NCBI GenBank assembly: GCA_947331495.1
Contig: CAMZOI010000001.1
Coordinates: 434,001-498,000, forward strand
Length of the DNA stretch: 64,000 nt
Origin: Erythrobacteraceae bacterium Alg239-R51
Lineage (GTDB): Bacteria; Pseudomonadota; Alphaproteobacteria; Sphingomonadales; Sphingomonadaceae
Direction of reading: 5' to 3'
The position numbers were made by a program, and so were the translations under genes. Positions 26,033 to 35,200 of the stretch are shown piece after piece; position 1 is the stretch's first letter, and each line of letters begins with the position of its first letter. The notes below the pieces were generated by a model. The model ran no database searches. It was not told the origin of the DNA and worked only from the letters and a program-made list of their open reading frames with translations.

Positions 26033-28180
26033 ATGAAGATTTCTCAGGCCCTAGACAAAATCGACGAGAAGCAGCTCTTTGTGCCGGCCTTCCAACGCGA
26101 GTACGTTTGGAAGCGCGACGATGCGAAGCAGTTGGTAGACTCCCTTATCAAGGAATATCCAACGGGGACGATGCTGACCTGGGAGACCAATAACCCTCCC
26201 GAATTGAAGGGCCCTCACAAATACGATGAGAAGCAGGGCGCTGTAAGGATCCTTCTGGACGGGCAGCAGCGGCTGACAACCTTGTACATGCTCATTCGCG
26301 GTGGTTTGCCACCCTACTATACTGCTCCGGAAATTCTCAACGACACGCGCGGCCTTTATGTGAATGTCGAGACCAGAGAGCTGGAGTACTACAAGAAGCT
26401 CAAGATGGAGAACGACCCGCGCTGGCAGAATCTGACCGATATTTTTCAGCGCAAGATCCGAGCTAAGGATGTCGTCCGCGCTTTGGAAGACAAGGGCGAA
26501 GAGGTGTCTCGCGAACGCGACGATCTGATCGACGACAACGTGAAATCCATCGAGAACATCCTTGACCGGGAGTTCCCCGAGCAAACGATACCGGTGAAGG
26601 CGACAATTCGCGAAGCGATCGACATCTTCTATAAGGTCAATGCGAGCGGCGTCTCGTTGACCGAGGCCGAATTGGCTCTAGCCCAGATTTCAGGTTATTG
26701 GCCGCAGGCGCGTGACACGTTCAAGGCAAAATTGACCGAACTCGAAGGCAGGGGTTACGTCTTCAAACTTGATTTTGTCGTCTACGCCCTGCTCGCCTGT
26801 TTGCACCATTCCGGTTCGAATATGCGACTTCTGCATGACCAGGCCAATGATGCGCCCATCCGGGCGGCTTGGAAGAAGCTCGAAGAGCAAACTCTCGATT
26901 ACGTTGCCAATATCATGCAGTCCCATGCATTCGTCGATCATACGGACGAAATCAACTCGGTGTATGCACTGATACCGATTATTGCTTATTGCTATCAACA
27001 GGATAGCCATCTCTCAGAGATGCAGATTAAGAAGCTGGTCAAGTGGTTCTACTATTCCCAGATCCGCTATCGCTACATCTCTCAGCTGCCCCAGAAGCTC
27101 GATCGAGATCTCCGCGTGATCAAGGAATCCGATCAACCATTCGATGAGCTGCTGCAGGTTATAAAGGACGAACGGCCCCTAGAGATTGTCGCCGACGAGT
27201 TCGTTGGGCGCGCGATATCGCATCCCCTATTTCCGATGATGCGATGGTACTTCAAGAGTCAGGGCGCAACTTGTCTGACGACAGGAGTCAAATTGGCTCA
27301 ACCCATGGGAAAGAAGTATCAGCTCGAAAACGATCACATTTTCCCGTTCTCGAAACTGCGCGACGCTGGATACGGCAAAGAGAACCGTTTGAAGTATTCC
27401 CTCGCGCAAGAGATCACCAATCGCGCCATTCTCACACAGATCGCCAATCGGGCGAAGAGTGCGACGAACGCAGAAGATTATCTTGCAGAAATCGACGATA
27501 AGAATCCGGATGCGCTAGCCAAGCAATGCATCCCTTCAGATCCAGAGCTCTGGAAAATCGAGAATTACGAGAGCTTTCTCCACGCTAGGCGAACGATGCT
27601 GGCGAATGCATTGAATGGGTTCTTGAGCTCGATCACCGAAACCAAAGAGGCGGAGGCACCCATCACACTGGCTGAGATGATTGCCGAGGGTGAAAGCGAA
27701 GAGTTGGAGTTCAAGCAAACTTTGCGTTGGGATATCAAGGAAGCCAAGGTCAACAAGGGTCTCGAGCAGGTCGTTGTCAAAACTATTGCCGCATTTGCCA
27801 ATAGTTATGGTGGCGGAACACTGCTCATCGGCGTTTCCGATGTCGGTGAAGCAGTCGGTCTGGATCATGATTATGCGTCGCTGGGCGATGCTGACAAAGA
27901 CCGGTTTGAAATTCACCTGCGCAACCTTTTTGCCGATGCATTCGGGCAAAATTTCACCGCTTCGAAACTGAAGATTGCATTCCCCGAAGTGGAGGGCAGC
28001 GAAATTTGTCAGATTGATGTTAGGCCAGCCGATGCTGCGGTTGTCATCAGCGTTGCAGACAAGAACGGGTTAAAATCCGAAAAGCTGTACGTTCGGAGTG
28101 GCAACTCTTCACCGGAAATGCCCATGAGCGAAGTGCAGGCCTTCCTTGGAAAGCGCTTTGGTTCAACCGCTTTGCTTTAG
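26033..28180 (+). CDS. DUF262/HNH nuclease fused to AlbA_2 (Schlafen-like) domain
   Basis: 715 residues. Residues 1-230 are DUF262 (GmrS/SspE-like): PAFQREYVWKRDDAKQLVDS near 18-37 and LLDGQQRLTTLYML near 80-93, a ParB/Srx-type NTP-binding motif. Around 429-480 is an HNH core, LENDHIFPFSKL then NRAILTQIANR, as in the DUF1524-type partner of GmrSD enzymes. From about 550 an AlbA_2 domain follows: EGESEELEFKQTLRWD, then IAAFANSYGGGTLLIGVSD. GmrSD relatives cut modified phage DNA; AlbA_2 domains bind nucleic acid and occur in Schlafen proteins. It stands alone, 91 bases after hsdR. A defence function is inferred; target modification unknown. Confidence 0.82.
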   Translation: MKISQALDKIDEKQLFVPAFQREYVWKRDDAKQLVDSLIKEYPTGTMLTWETNNPPELKGPHKYDEKQGAVRILLDGQQRLTTLYMLIRGGLPPYYTAPEILNDTRGLYVNVETRELEYYKKLKMENDPRWQNLTDIFQRKIRAKDVVRALEDKGEEVSRERDDLIDDNVKSIENILDREFPEQTIPVKATIREAIDIFYKVNASGVSLTEAELALAQISGYWPQARDTFKAKLTELEGRGYVFKLDFVVYALLACLHHSGSNMRLLHDQANDAPIRAAWKKLEEQTLDYVANIMQSHAFVDHTDEINSVYALIPIIAYCYQQDSHLSEMQIKKLVKWFYYSQIRYRYISQLPQKLDRDLRVIKESDQPFDELLQVIKDERPLEIVADEFVGRAISHPLFPMMRWYFKSQGATCLTTGVKLAQPMGKKYQLENDHIFPFSKLRDAGYGKENRLKYSLAQEITNRAILTQIANRAKSATNAEDYLAEIDDKNPDALAKQCIPSDPELWKIENYESFLHARRTMLANALNGFLSSITETKEAEAPITLAEMIAEGESEELEFKQTLRWDIKEAKVNKGLEQVVVKTIAAFANSYGGGTLLIGVSDVGEAVGLDHDYASLGDADKDRFEIHLRNLFADAFGQNFTASKLKIAFPEVEGSEICQIDVRPADAAVVISVADKNGLKSEKLYVRSGNSSPEMPMSEVQAFLGKRFGSTALL

Positions 28181-28209
28181 GCGCGCAAACCATTCGGGGC
28201 AGGATCAGC

Positions 28210-29514
28210 TCATCTCAGAGGAATGTCGCGGAAGCCGTTCTGAGCCTTGAGTGCCATTTTTGGGGGAACACCGGCAGTTCGCGTCAACTCGCTCCACTTC
28301 GCGAGGGCTGAACGAATGTCTGAGGCAATGGATTTGATTTCGGCTGTCTTGAGATCGGCAAATTTCCCGAATTCTAGAAGATCGTCGAACTCGAAACCGT
28401 CCGTTTTGCCGGCCAGAGACATCTGGTGCTCGTTGGTCCAGTCCCCGTCAGGATTGTAGGCGTAGACGACATCGAATGCGGGCGAGAGGCTCCAGCGACC
28501 CGAGCTATCCATGAGGAAGGCGATGTTCTTGGTGTGGTCGTCCTGGTTGCGAATGAAGACATTGAGCAGCGCGCGGCGCACCTGCTCCTTGATCGCTTCG
28601 CGTCCGAGACCGAGCATGCGGATGGTCTCGATCGCCTGCTCATAGCTGTAGGCTCGAGCGAGGTTGAAATCGAAATGGCGCATCGCGCAGAGCGACTGCA
28701 TGTGGAGCTTCTTGCCGTCAGGCGTGCGATCGAAGCGCTGTGTCATGAAATGTGCCCGCCCGCCTTCTTCGTGCAGGCGAGAGCGAGCCATGTCGATGCC
28801 AGCCTCTCGGGCTAGCAGATAGCAGGCGTACTCAAGCCGGCCGAAGCCCATCGGATCGGCTAGCTCCTTGTCTGCATTGCCCGACACGCCGTCGAACTTG
28901 ACGAGCCATTGCGTATAGCCGGGCCCTGCAGTCAGCTGCCCTGAATGGAATTCTCCGGTCGCCTCGTTCCAGGCGAGGACGGCCTTGGCCCGGGCGCCGC
29001 CGGCGGAGGTTCCGACGCGCAGGATCTCTTGAAGTGCGCGATGATTATTTTCACCCTTGAGCACACCGGCCAGTTCTTCACGCGCGGCAATTACCCTGTT
29101 GGCGAGCTCAACAAGCGGCGCGATATCGACCGGCCGGCCCTGTTCACGGCGCTCACCGGTAGCGGGCTCGAATTCGAGCGCGCCCATGCCTCGGCGACCG
29201 GTATAGCAAAGGCGCTCGACCGGATCGAAGCTGTCGGCTGCGCGGCCCTGCTCGGCAAGCCAACGGTTGATCAGGGCGTTACCAAACTTGTCGGGCAGGC
29301 TGTCGGCCAGCATGCCCGGTAACCCTTTGAAGGTCTCGTAATTCAGCGCGGGAAAGTCGTAGACGCCGCTTCGTAGGGGCATTGTGAGTGGGGCGACCTC
29401 GATGCCGCTGCGGCTGAATTCCGGAGTGAATTCGAAAACCCCGACATCGCGATCCTCATCCCAGAGGACGGCTCCGATCTGACGACCCCAGAGATTGACT
29501 ACGGCACGCGTCAT
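28210..29514 (-). CDS. hipA: HipA-family Ser/Thr kinase toxin
   Basis: 434 residues. The N-terminal couple_hipA region (VNLWGRQIGAVLW, then GVYDFPALNYETFKGLPGML) is followed by the kinase fold, with GTSAGGARAKAVLAWN as the Gly-rich/ATP segment near 165-180, catalytic NQDDHTKN near 321-328 and the metal-binding SPAFDVVYA near 343-351. E. coli HipA phosphorylates glutamyl-tRNA synthetase and causes growth arrest; the substrate here is unknown. It overlaps hipB by 4 bases and is convergent with the DUF262 gene. It may act as an addiction or phage-triggered module at the edge of the island. Confidence 0.92.
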   Translation of the reverse strand: MTRAVVNLWGRQIGAVLWDEDRDVGVFEFTPEFSRSGIEVAPLTMPLRSGVYDFPALNYETFKGLPGMLADSLPDKFGNALINRWLAEQGRAADSFDPVERLCYTGRRGMGALEFEPATGERREQGRPVDIAPLVELANRVIAAREELAGVLKGENNHRALQEILRVGTSAGGARAKAVLAWNEATGEFHSGQLTAGPGYTQWLVKFDGVSGNADKELADPMGFGRLEYACYLLAREAGIDMARSRLHEEGGRAHFMTQRFDRTPDGKKLHMQSLCAMRHFDFNLARAYSYEQAIETIRMLGLGREAIKEQVRRALLNVFIRNQDDHTKNIAFLMDSSGRWSLSPAFDVVYAYNPDGDWTNEHQMSLAGKTDGFEFDDLLEFGKFADLKTAEIKSIASDIRSALAKWSELTRTAGVPPKMALKAQNGFRDIPLR

Positions 29515-29870
29515 GGGGCCTCGTCACCCCAGCTCCATTCCTCGCCAGCCTCGCCATCAGAAGACTTGCGCACCCTTTGCCGTGCCTTGCCGGTGTCGGA
29601 CCGGGGATCGAGCGGGCTCAGCTTGGCGTCCGGCATGACATCCAGAAGGCGGTCTTCAATTTCAAGTGCACGCATTATCCTGGCAAGGCTATCGATGGTC
29701 CCGCCATTGCCGGCTTCCAGGCGGGCAAGCGTTGAACGCGAGATTCCTGCCATTTCCGCAAGCTCGGCCTGCTTGAGATTGCGTGATATGCGATATGCTT
29801 CGATCTGCTTCCCGAGGTCGGATAGCAGCACCGAGAGAGGGCGCAGATCTGATGTATCATAATGTGGCAT
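29511..29870 (-). CDS. hipB: HipB-like XRE antitoxin and autorepressor
   Basis: 119 residues. A Cro/CI-type helix-turn-helix lies at about 14-70: IEAYRISRNLKQAELAEMAG, then SRSTLARLEAG. The C-terminal 35 residues are polar and probably disordered, ending in WSWGDEAP, the sort of tail that binds HipA. The ATG at 29868-29870 directly adjoins a palindrome, as expected of an autoregulated antitoxin. Coupled to hipA through ATGA. Confidence 0.9.
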   Translation of the reverse strand: MPHYDTSDLRPLSVLLSDLGKQIEAYRISRNLKQAELAEMAGISRSTLARLEAGNGGTIDSLARIMRALEIEDRLLDVMPDAKLSPLDPRSDTGKARQRVRKSSDGEAGEEWSWGDEAP

Positions 29871-29955
29871 TATCGAGACATTATCTCGGTTATGGAGCTT
29901 TGTGTAGCGATTTTGCGTCTTTACATGACGACACTTAATGTGTCAATATCGAGAC
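29871..29955. promoter_or_regulatory. hipBA control region with palindromes
   Basis: CGAGA-N5-TCTCG at 29874-29888 abuts the hipB start. The same half site TATCGAGAC occurs at 29871-29879 and 29947-29955. Between them GACACTTAATGTGTC (29930-29944) is a near-perfect palindrome with one mismatch. The region is markedly AT-rich compared with the flanks. HipB dimers usually bind several such sites over the promoter. Confidence 0.55.
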
Positions 29956-30013
29956 GTAAATTGGCTAATCACCGATAATGCATCAAATTTGCTACTTTAT
30001 GTAGGTCGGAGCG

Positions 30014-30223
30014 ATGGAAATGGATGACGAGAAGGATCAAAGCGACCAGACGAACTGGAAGGGTCTACGAGAGATCGACCGTGCCATCTCCGAAAATCGC
30101 CTCACATCATACTCTTGGAAGAAGGCCTGGGCCGACCCGTGGGGCAGGATCAAGCTCATCGCAATCTTCGTGGCGCTGGCTGCTTTTGTTGCGTTCGTAA
30201 TCGTCAACGATGTGATCCTTTAA
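30014..30223 (+). CDS. Small single-pass membrane protein
   Basis: 69 residues: a charged N-terminal half (DEKDQSDQTNWKGLREIDRA) and one hydrophobic helix near 47-66 (IKLIAIFVALAAFVAFVIV). A GGAG ribosome site stands 5 bases before the ATG. It is divergent from hipBA, and its stop overlaps the end of traG on the other strand by 4 bases. Function unknown; it may be an entry-exclusion-like or toxin-like peptide, but nothing shows this directly. Confidence 0.55.
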   Translation: MEMDDEKDQSDQTNWKGLREIDRAISENRLTSYSWKKAWADPWGRIKLIAIFVALAAFVAFVIVNDVIL

Positions 30224-32931
30224 GGGCGCCGCCACTCCTTTATTGCATCTGCCGCCTCCTCGCTCGCGCCTGTGGCGCCTTCTGTTTGGCCATCCAAGTA
30301 GCCTCTCACTGATCCGATCCGCCCGCGACCTTGCAGACGCACCCGCTCGACTTCATCCGTGATGCCAGACCGATCCGGAGCATCGGGCATTGAGGGACCA
30401 CCCGAAGAGCTCACGGCTCCTCTTGCGCGTACCTGCCCAGCACTTCCGATTCCGGGGCGGCTGACCGGAGCGAAGTCGGGCAGCGAAAGGTCGGCTTCGA
30501 TGTCGTCCTGAAGCCGATCAGCATAGCTATCGACAAACCGTGATTGCAGCTGCCGACCCCGCGCGCTCATCTGGAACTCGATGTCATCGAAGCGCACCGG
30601 CCCGTAGTAGTCGCGATTGGCTTCGATCTCGGCCATGCCCCATTCGCGATAGGCCTGGCTCAAGTTCAGCGTGCCTGCGGCGCTGTTGGCCTCGTACCAG
30701 CTGGCCTGGTTCTCGAGGCGGCTGGCCATCTCTTCGGCCCGACGCGCCTCTCGCGTATAGCTCTCGGCTTCGGTCAGCGATCGGCTAAGACCCGACGAGC
30801 TGGTCGATACCTGCGATACTGAGCTCGAGCTCGTCTCGCGCAAGAAACCTTCACGCGTGTTCGACCAGTTGCGACTGTCGGAAAGCTGGCGCAGCGCTCC
30901 CATGATCCTGCCGCGGTCTTCCGAGGCGATCCCGATATCGCTGTCCGTCCAGCTCTGATTTCGGCCTCCCCTGACGCCAAGTTGAGCAGTGCCAGGGCCT
31001 CTTTCTCCCTTGAGACCCAAAGAAGCATCGCCGTTGAGAAACCATGAAACCGTGATGTCGTCAGACGCGCGCCGGGATAGGCCAAACTGCTGCTGGAGCG
31101 TTCTTGAGGCATTGTCGACTTCGCTGAATGCCGTGCCGATGCTGTCGTTCGTACCAACGCCGCCGACAGTATCGGAGCTCTGACCCTGGCTGTAGGCGTT
31201 GCGAATCTCGCTAAACCGGGTGAGCGCAGAGCTCGTCGATTGCTGGGCGAGGTTGGCATAGGTCTCGCTCTGCGTCCGGCTTTGGCTTGCCATCGTTCCG
31301 AGGCGGCCGGTGAAGTCCTGCCCCAGCGTCGGCGTGAACGGATAGCTTGAATTCGGGACAGCAGCGAACTCGCCATCGGGGAAGCTGGTGGTTTGCGTGC
31401 CGCTGTCGCTGAAACCACGCGTCTGGGCCGCGCCATAGGCAATATTGGGGGCAAGATTGCCCTGCGCATACTGACGGGAAAACACCGTCGAATTGTCGAT
31501 GTTCGAGTTGCCGAGTGAGACATTGCCGGTGCTCGCTTCGCGCGAGGCTTCCTCGGCCGCGTTCTGACTCGGGTTGAGATAACTCGTTGCCTGGCCCGAA
31601 ATCGCCAGCGCACCACGTGCCACCCCGCCGGCAAGGAACGGGATCGAGGCGACAAGATAGCCCGCCAAGATGCCGATATCGCTGTTGACGTCGCTCATGC
31701 CGGCAAAGGTCGCGAGGCTGAGGCCTGTGCTGCCGCCAGCGGCGGCGACATCGCCCGCGCCTTTGAACATCAGGATCATGTGCAGTATGACGAAGAGTGG
31801 TCCCCACGCCGCAAGGTAGAAGAAGCCGGTGACGTAACCTCTCAATGCAATGGGTCCGGTCCGCGGCATCAGGAACAGCGGAAACAGGACAGGGAACAGC
31901 GCGTAGAACACCACCGTCAGTACGACATTGAGGATTGGGACCCATTTCATCGCGTTGTGCGCGATCGAAGAATAGGTCCGCTCGGTCTGAATATCGGCCC
32001 GGGTCTGCGCGAAGACGTCAATACTGCCGGTGCCGCTCGCCCCTGCAAAGCCGTGCATGGCCTGGTTCATGGCATTGATCGTCAACACCTGGCGGAAAAT
32101 GTCGCTCGCGCTGCGCGAGATGCCGGTAAGATACTGATAGGCAATCGGGAGGTCGGCCATGAGCTTGGCCTTGGCGAGCGCTTCGGTCTGGCGCGGATAG
32201 AGTTGGCGTCCCGCGACAAGCGTCATCTCGTCAATGAGGCTCGCCCATTGCCCCGAAAGCGCGGTGTAGGCTTCGCGGCAGGTGATGATCGAGGCCGTCA
32301 CGCTGTCGTCGGCCTGCCGGGTCAGGAATTTCTGCGCGCGCGCCGCGCTGCCGGGTGCGATCGTCGCCCAGATATCATCGCTCTCGGACAGCTCCTTCAT
32401 CGAGTAGCGGCCGAGCAGCAGATCGTAGAACACGCATTGCCGGACATGCTCGTCGAAGTTCGCAGCAAACTCCGGATCGGAAATGCGCAAGCTCCGCGTC
32501 GATTCAAGCAGCCGCGCGCCATAGATCATGCCGTTCTTCGAGTAGTTGAGGTCGTCCGGCAAGCCGAAGACGAGCTCGGCCGAGCGGGTCAGATAGTCCC
32601 CCGCCTGGCTGGTGAAACTTGCCATCAGGGCGAGCCCGAGCGGAACATTGGCCACCGTTGCCGGTGCAAGGCTTGGATTGACCCGGTCTGTCACATGGAC
32701 GTCCATGCGCGGCACCATCAGACACATGTAGATGAGCGTCGCACCGAGGAACCAGTTGAGCCATGCGCGCCAGTCCTGGTTGAACGCGACCACGATGACC
32801 GCGAGCACCATGCCCATCACCAGCGCGACCTGAATCAGGCTCTTGTAGCCGCCCGCTCCGGTCCAGGCGGCAACGGCATTGAGGACATTGACGATATACT
32901 CGCCGCCGCCGACCGTGAAAATCTCGACCAT
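30220..32931 (-). CDS. traG: F-type conjugation protein TraG
   Basis: 903 residues. The N-terminal TraG_N region has several hydrophobic segments (VALVMGMVLAVIVVAF near 36; LNWFLGATLIYMCLMV near 58; later pairs near 330-450), including LYPRQTEALAKAKLMADLPI-type conserved text in the periplasmic part. The C-terminal half (about 470-903) is Ser/Gln-rich, polar and probably extended, as in F TraG, where this part is needed for mating-pair stabilisation. Last gene of the tra operon, 12 bases after traH. Confidence 0.9.
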   Translation of the reverse strand: MVEIFTVGGGEYIVNVLNAVAAWTGAGGYKSLIQVALVMGMVLAVIVVAFNQDWRAWLNWFLGATLIYMCLMVPRMDVHVTDRVNPSLAPATVANVPLGLALMASFTSQAGDYLTRSAELVFGLPDDLNYSKNGMIYGARLLESTRSLRISDPEFAANFDEHVRQCVFYDLLLGRYSMKELSESDDIWATIAPGSAARAQKFLTRQADDSVTASIITCREAYTALSGQWASLIDEMTLVAGRQLYPRQTEALAKAKLMADLPIAYQYLTGISRSASDIFRQVLTINAMNQAMHGFAGASGTGSIDVFAQTRADIQTERTYSSIAHNAMKWVPILNVVLTVVFYALFPVLFPLFLMPRTGPIALRGYVTGFFYLAAWGPLFVILHMILMFKGAGDVAAAGGSTGLSLATFAGMSDVNSDIGILAGYLVASIPFLAGGVARGALAISGQATSYLNPSQNAAEEASREASTGNVSLGNSNIDNSTVFSRQYAQGNLAPNIAYGAAQTRGFSDSGTQTTSFPDGEFAAVPNSSYPFTPTLGQDFTGRLGTMASQSRTQSETYANLAQQSTSSALTRFSEIRNAYSQGQSSDTVGGVGTNDSIGTAFSEVDNASRTLQQQFGLSRRASDDITVSWFLNGDASLGLKGERGPGTAQLGVRGGRNQSWTDSDIGIASEDRGRIMGALRQLSDSRNWSNTREGFLRETSSSSVSQVSTSSSGLSRSLTEAESYTREARRAEEMASRLENQASWYEANSAAGTLNLSQAYREWGMAEIEANRDYYGPVRFDDIEFQMSARGRQLQSRFVDSYADRLQDDIEADLSLPDFAPVSRPGIGSAGQVRARGAVSSSGGPSMPDAPDRSGITDEVERVRLQGRGRIGSVRGYLDGQTEGATGASEEAADAIKEWRRP

Positions 32932-32943
32932 GCTGCCTCACCC

Positions 32944-34380
32944 TTATGGAACGATGGAGCGGGACTGCATCCCGCGCGACCAGTCGAGCGCGGCGGCCAT
33001 CGATGGCGACATCGAGGCGGCGAGCATGTTCTCGATCATCGCGGTCTTCTCGATGATCTGCATGATCGCGGAGACCCGCGCCTGTCCGGTCGCTTGCCTC
33101 TGGGCGAGGCTTGACCGGACTTCCGCGACCTGAGCGCGCCAGATCGCGAGTTTCGCTTCATCGGCCGCAATGAAGCTCGCCATCGAGCGTCCGGCCTCGG
33201 CTGTGATGCGTTCGAGGATGGCATAGAGAAGATCGATGCTGGCGATCTCGGCCAGCGTGTCGCGGTCGTCGGTTGCCATCCCGCGTCCATAGGCCGCCTG
33301 CACGGTGAGGATCTTGTAGAGCGGCACCGATGCCACCTGGAGCAGCTCCTTCTCCTCGTCGCCGATCGCTGTGTCGCTGCGGATGGCCTCGACCATGCTG
33401 CCGATGAGCTGGGCAACGCGGGGCCGGATGGCCTTCGCGCTCGTGAGGCTCATCTGCTGGAAAGTGGGGTTGAGGCACTGGTCGGGCTCGTCACACTGGA
33501 ACACCCGCACCGACTGGCCTTGCGTCCCGTCGAGCAGCGCGGTCACCAGCGTCGAGGAGGCATCGCCTGCGAAAGGCACGAACTTGCCTGGTTCGTCATC
33601 GCGGGGCGGCACGTAGATCACCGTGCCGATGAGCGTCATCGCATACTCGGCGAGGTCGCGGTCGAAGGTGCCACCAGGGTTGAAGAAGGCGCTCTGCTTG
33701 AGGACATGCCAGGTGTAATTGCGCGGTACACCGGGATTGACGTCGGCATAGTCGGCGCCGGCGCTCTCATTGGTCGAGGCGCGCTGACCCCTGGTGCCGC
33801 AACCGTGTTTGGCGGCAGCATAGTCGGTGAAGATACCTTCGGAATTGCCGATCGCTTCGCAGATCGCCTTGTCGGCGAGATCGCCCTTGGGCCAGACGCC
33901 GCCGACCAGCCCCTGCGCCATCTCGCAGGAGTTGATCGAGAGATTGTTCATGAGCTGCGCCTTCTGGCTGAACTCCTGCATGATCTTTGAGCACTCGGGG
34001 CAGACGGTATCGATCGCGAGGCTGAAGGCGAACCCCACCGCATTGTTCGCGACGGCCTTCAACAGCGCGACCATCTCGCTCGCGTTGATGAAGGAGAAGG
34101 ACCCGGCGAAGATATCGATGCCGCCGCAACCTGCGCGGGCACGCGGCAGCTGGAGGTTGGCGATGCTGGTCGTCTTCTGCGGGAAGCGCGTCCAGACATT
34201 GCCGAGGCTGTAATAGCCCGCCGACTGTCCTTCGAATGCGCTCGGCCCGGTGACATTGGCCGCAGCGCCCATGTCGTCCATGAAGCGGTCCATGCTGTCG
34301 CCGACGTTTGCGGCGACGGGGGACGCGACCATGCTGGCGGCAGCTATGGTGAGCGCCGCATTGCGGATGCTAGTAATCAT
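32944..34380 (-). CDS. traH: F-type conjugation protein TraH
   Basis: 478 residues from the ATG at 34378-34380, which gives a clear signal peptide (about 1-24, ending SPVAAN). A longer frame upstream is only traF read in another phase. The periplasmic protein contains conserved CGGIDIFAGSFSFIN, Cys-containing segments (CPECSKIM, INSCEMAQG) and a C-terminal coiled coil, as in TraH of the F pilus assembly complex. The start overlaps the traF end by 11 bases. Confidence 0.92.
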   Translation of the reverse strand: MITSIRNAALTIAAASMVASPVAANVGDSMDRFMDDMGAAANVTGPSAFEGQSAGYYSLGNVWTRFPQKTTSIANLQLPRARAGCGGIDIFAGSFSFINASEMVALLKAVANNAVGFAFSLAIDTVCPECSKIMQEFSQKAQLMNNLSINSCEMAQGLVGGVWPKGDLADKAICEAIGNSEGIFTDYAAAKHGCGTRGQRASTNESAGADYADVNPGVPRNYTWHVLKQSAFFNPGGTFDRDLAEYAMTLIGTVIYVPPRDDEPGKFVPFAGDASSTLVTALLDGTQGQSVRVFQCDEPDQCLNPTFQQMSLTSAKAIRPRVAQLIGSMVEAIRSDTAIGDEEKELLQVASVPLYKILTVQAAYGRGMATDDRDTLAEIASIDLLYAILERITAEAGRSMASFIAADEAKLAIWRAQVAEVRSSLAQRQATGQARVSAIMQIIEKTAMIENMLAASMSPSMAAALDWSRGMQSRSIVP

Positions 34381-35200
34381 GTCCGGCTTCCTTCGAGGTG
34401 AGGAGGTAGATGCGGTCCTGCAGCTCGTCGGCCGAGAGCACGCCGTATCCGATCGGGATCGGGCGCCTGGCCACGCTGTCCCAAAGCACGAGCGCCGGGG
34501 TGATGCCGGGTTCGAGCCCCATGCGGGGCCGCTGGCCGCTTTCGACCTTGTAGTCGGGGAAGTGCCTGGACGGCCCGCCATCGGTCGAGATCGCCCGGAC
34601 CGTGATATGCCAGCGGTCCGCCACCGAGCGCACGATCGGGCTCATCACTTCGCAGGCGCCGCAGGTCTGGGCGAAGAAGTAGAACAGTCCATAGCGTTCG
34701 GAGAGCCTGGCCATCACCGCGTCGCGGTCGGCAGCGCGCGCGTCCTGCCATTGCTTCTTGGCGAGTGCGCCGACCGGTCGTTCGAGCGTGTAGTCGAGCT
34801 CGGGATCCTGCCAAATCGCGCGTTGCCAGACATCGGAGAACAGCGAAGCCCGGTCGAGCTGGGCACGCTGGAAGCGGATATAGGCGGTGACGTTTTCCGG
34901 CGTCGGATAGAGGATCGCGCGCGCCTTGAGTTCGCGCAGTTCCCCCGTGACCGCGTCCAGCTCCTGCGTGGCGGTCACCTGGGCTGGTGGCTGCGCCATC
35001 TGCGGCTCGTCTGCCGGCACCGGCTTTACGCAATAGAACCAGTAGCCGAGCCTGCGCTGCTCGCAGTAGAGGCTGTCTGCCGAAGCAGCTGGCTTTGCCT
35101 GGCGCGCTTCCTGGGCGGCTGCCCGAACGGGGAGCAGTGCAGCGAGAATCATGGCCAGTGCTGGGAGGGCCAGCATCGGCAGTGATTGGCGGCGCGTCAT
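34370..35200 (-). CDS. traF: F-type conjugation protein TraF, thioredoxin-like
   Basis: 276 residues from ATG 35198-35200. A signal peptide is followed by SLYCEQRRLGYWFYC. The C-terminal half is a thioredoxin fold with an intact CxxC in FAQTCGACEVM, so unlike the F-plasmid TraF it should be redox-active. It probably helps disulfide formation in the Cys-rich TraH, TraN and TraU. Shares ATGA with traN. Confidence 0.9.
   Translation of the reverse strand: MTRRQSLPMLALPALAMILAALLPVRAAAQEARQAKPAASADSLYCEQRRLGYWFYCVKPVPADEPQMAQPPAQVTATQELDAVTGELRELKARAILYPTPENVTAYIRFQRAQLDRASLFSDVWQRAIWQDPELDYTLERPVGALAKKQWQDARAADRDAVMARLSERYGLFYFFAQTCGACEVMSPIVRSVADRWHITVRAISTDGGPSRHFPDYKVESGQRPRMGLEPGITPALVLWDSVARRPIPIGYGVLSADELQDRIYLLTSKEAGHDY

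Noticed and set aside
32944-34581. Longer start for traH within traF.
   Set aside because: The upstream part is traF in another phase; ATG 34380 starts a proper signal peptide.
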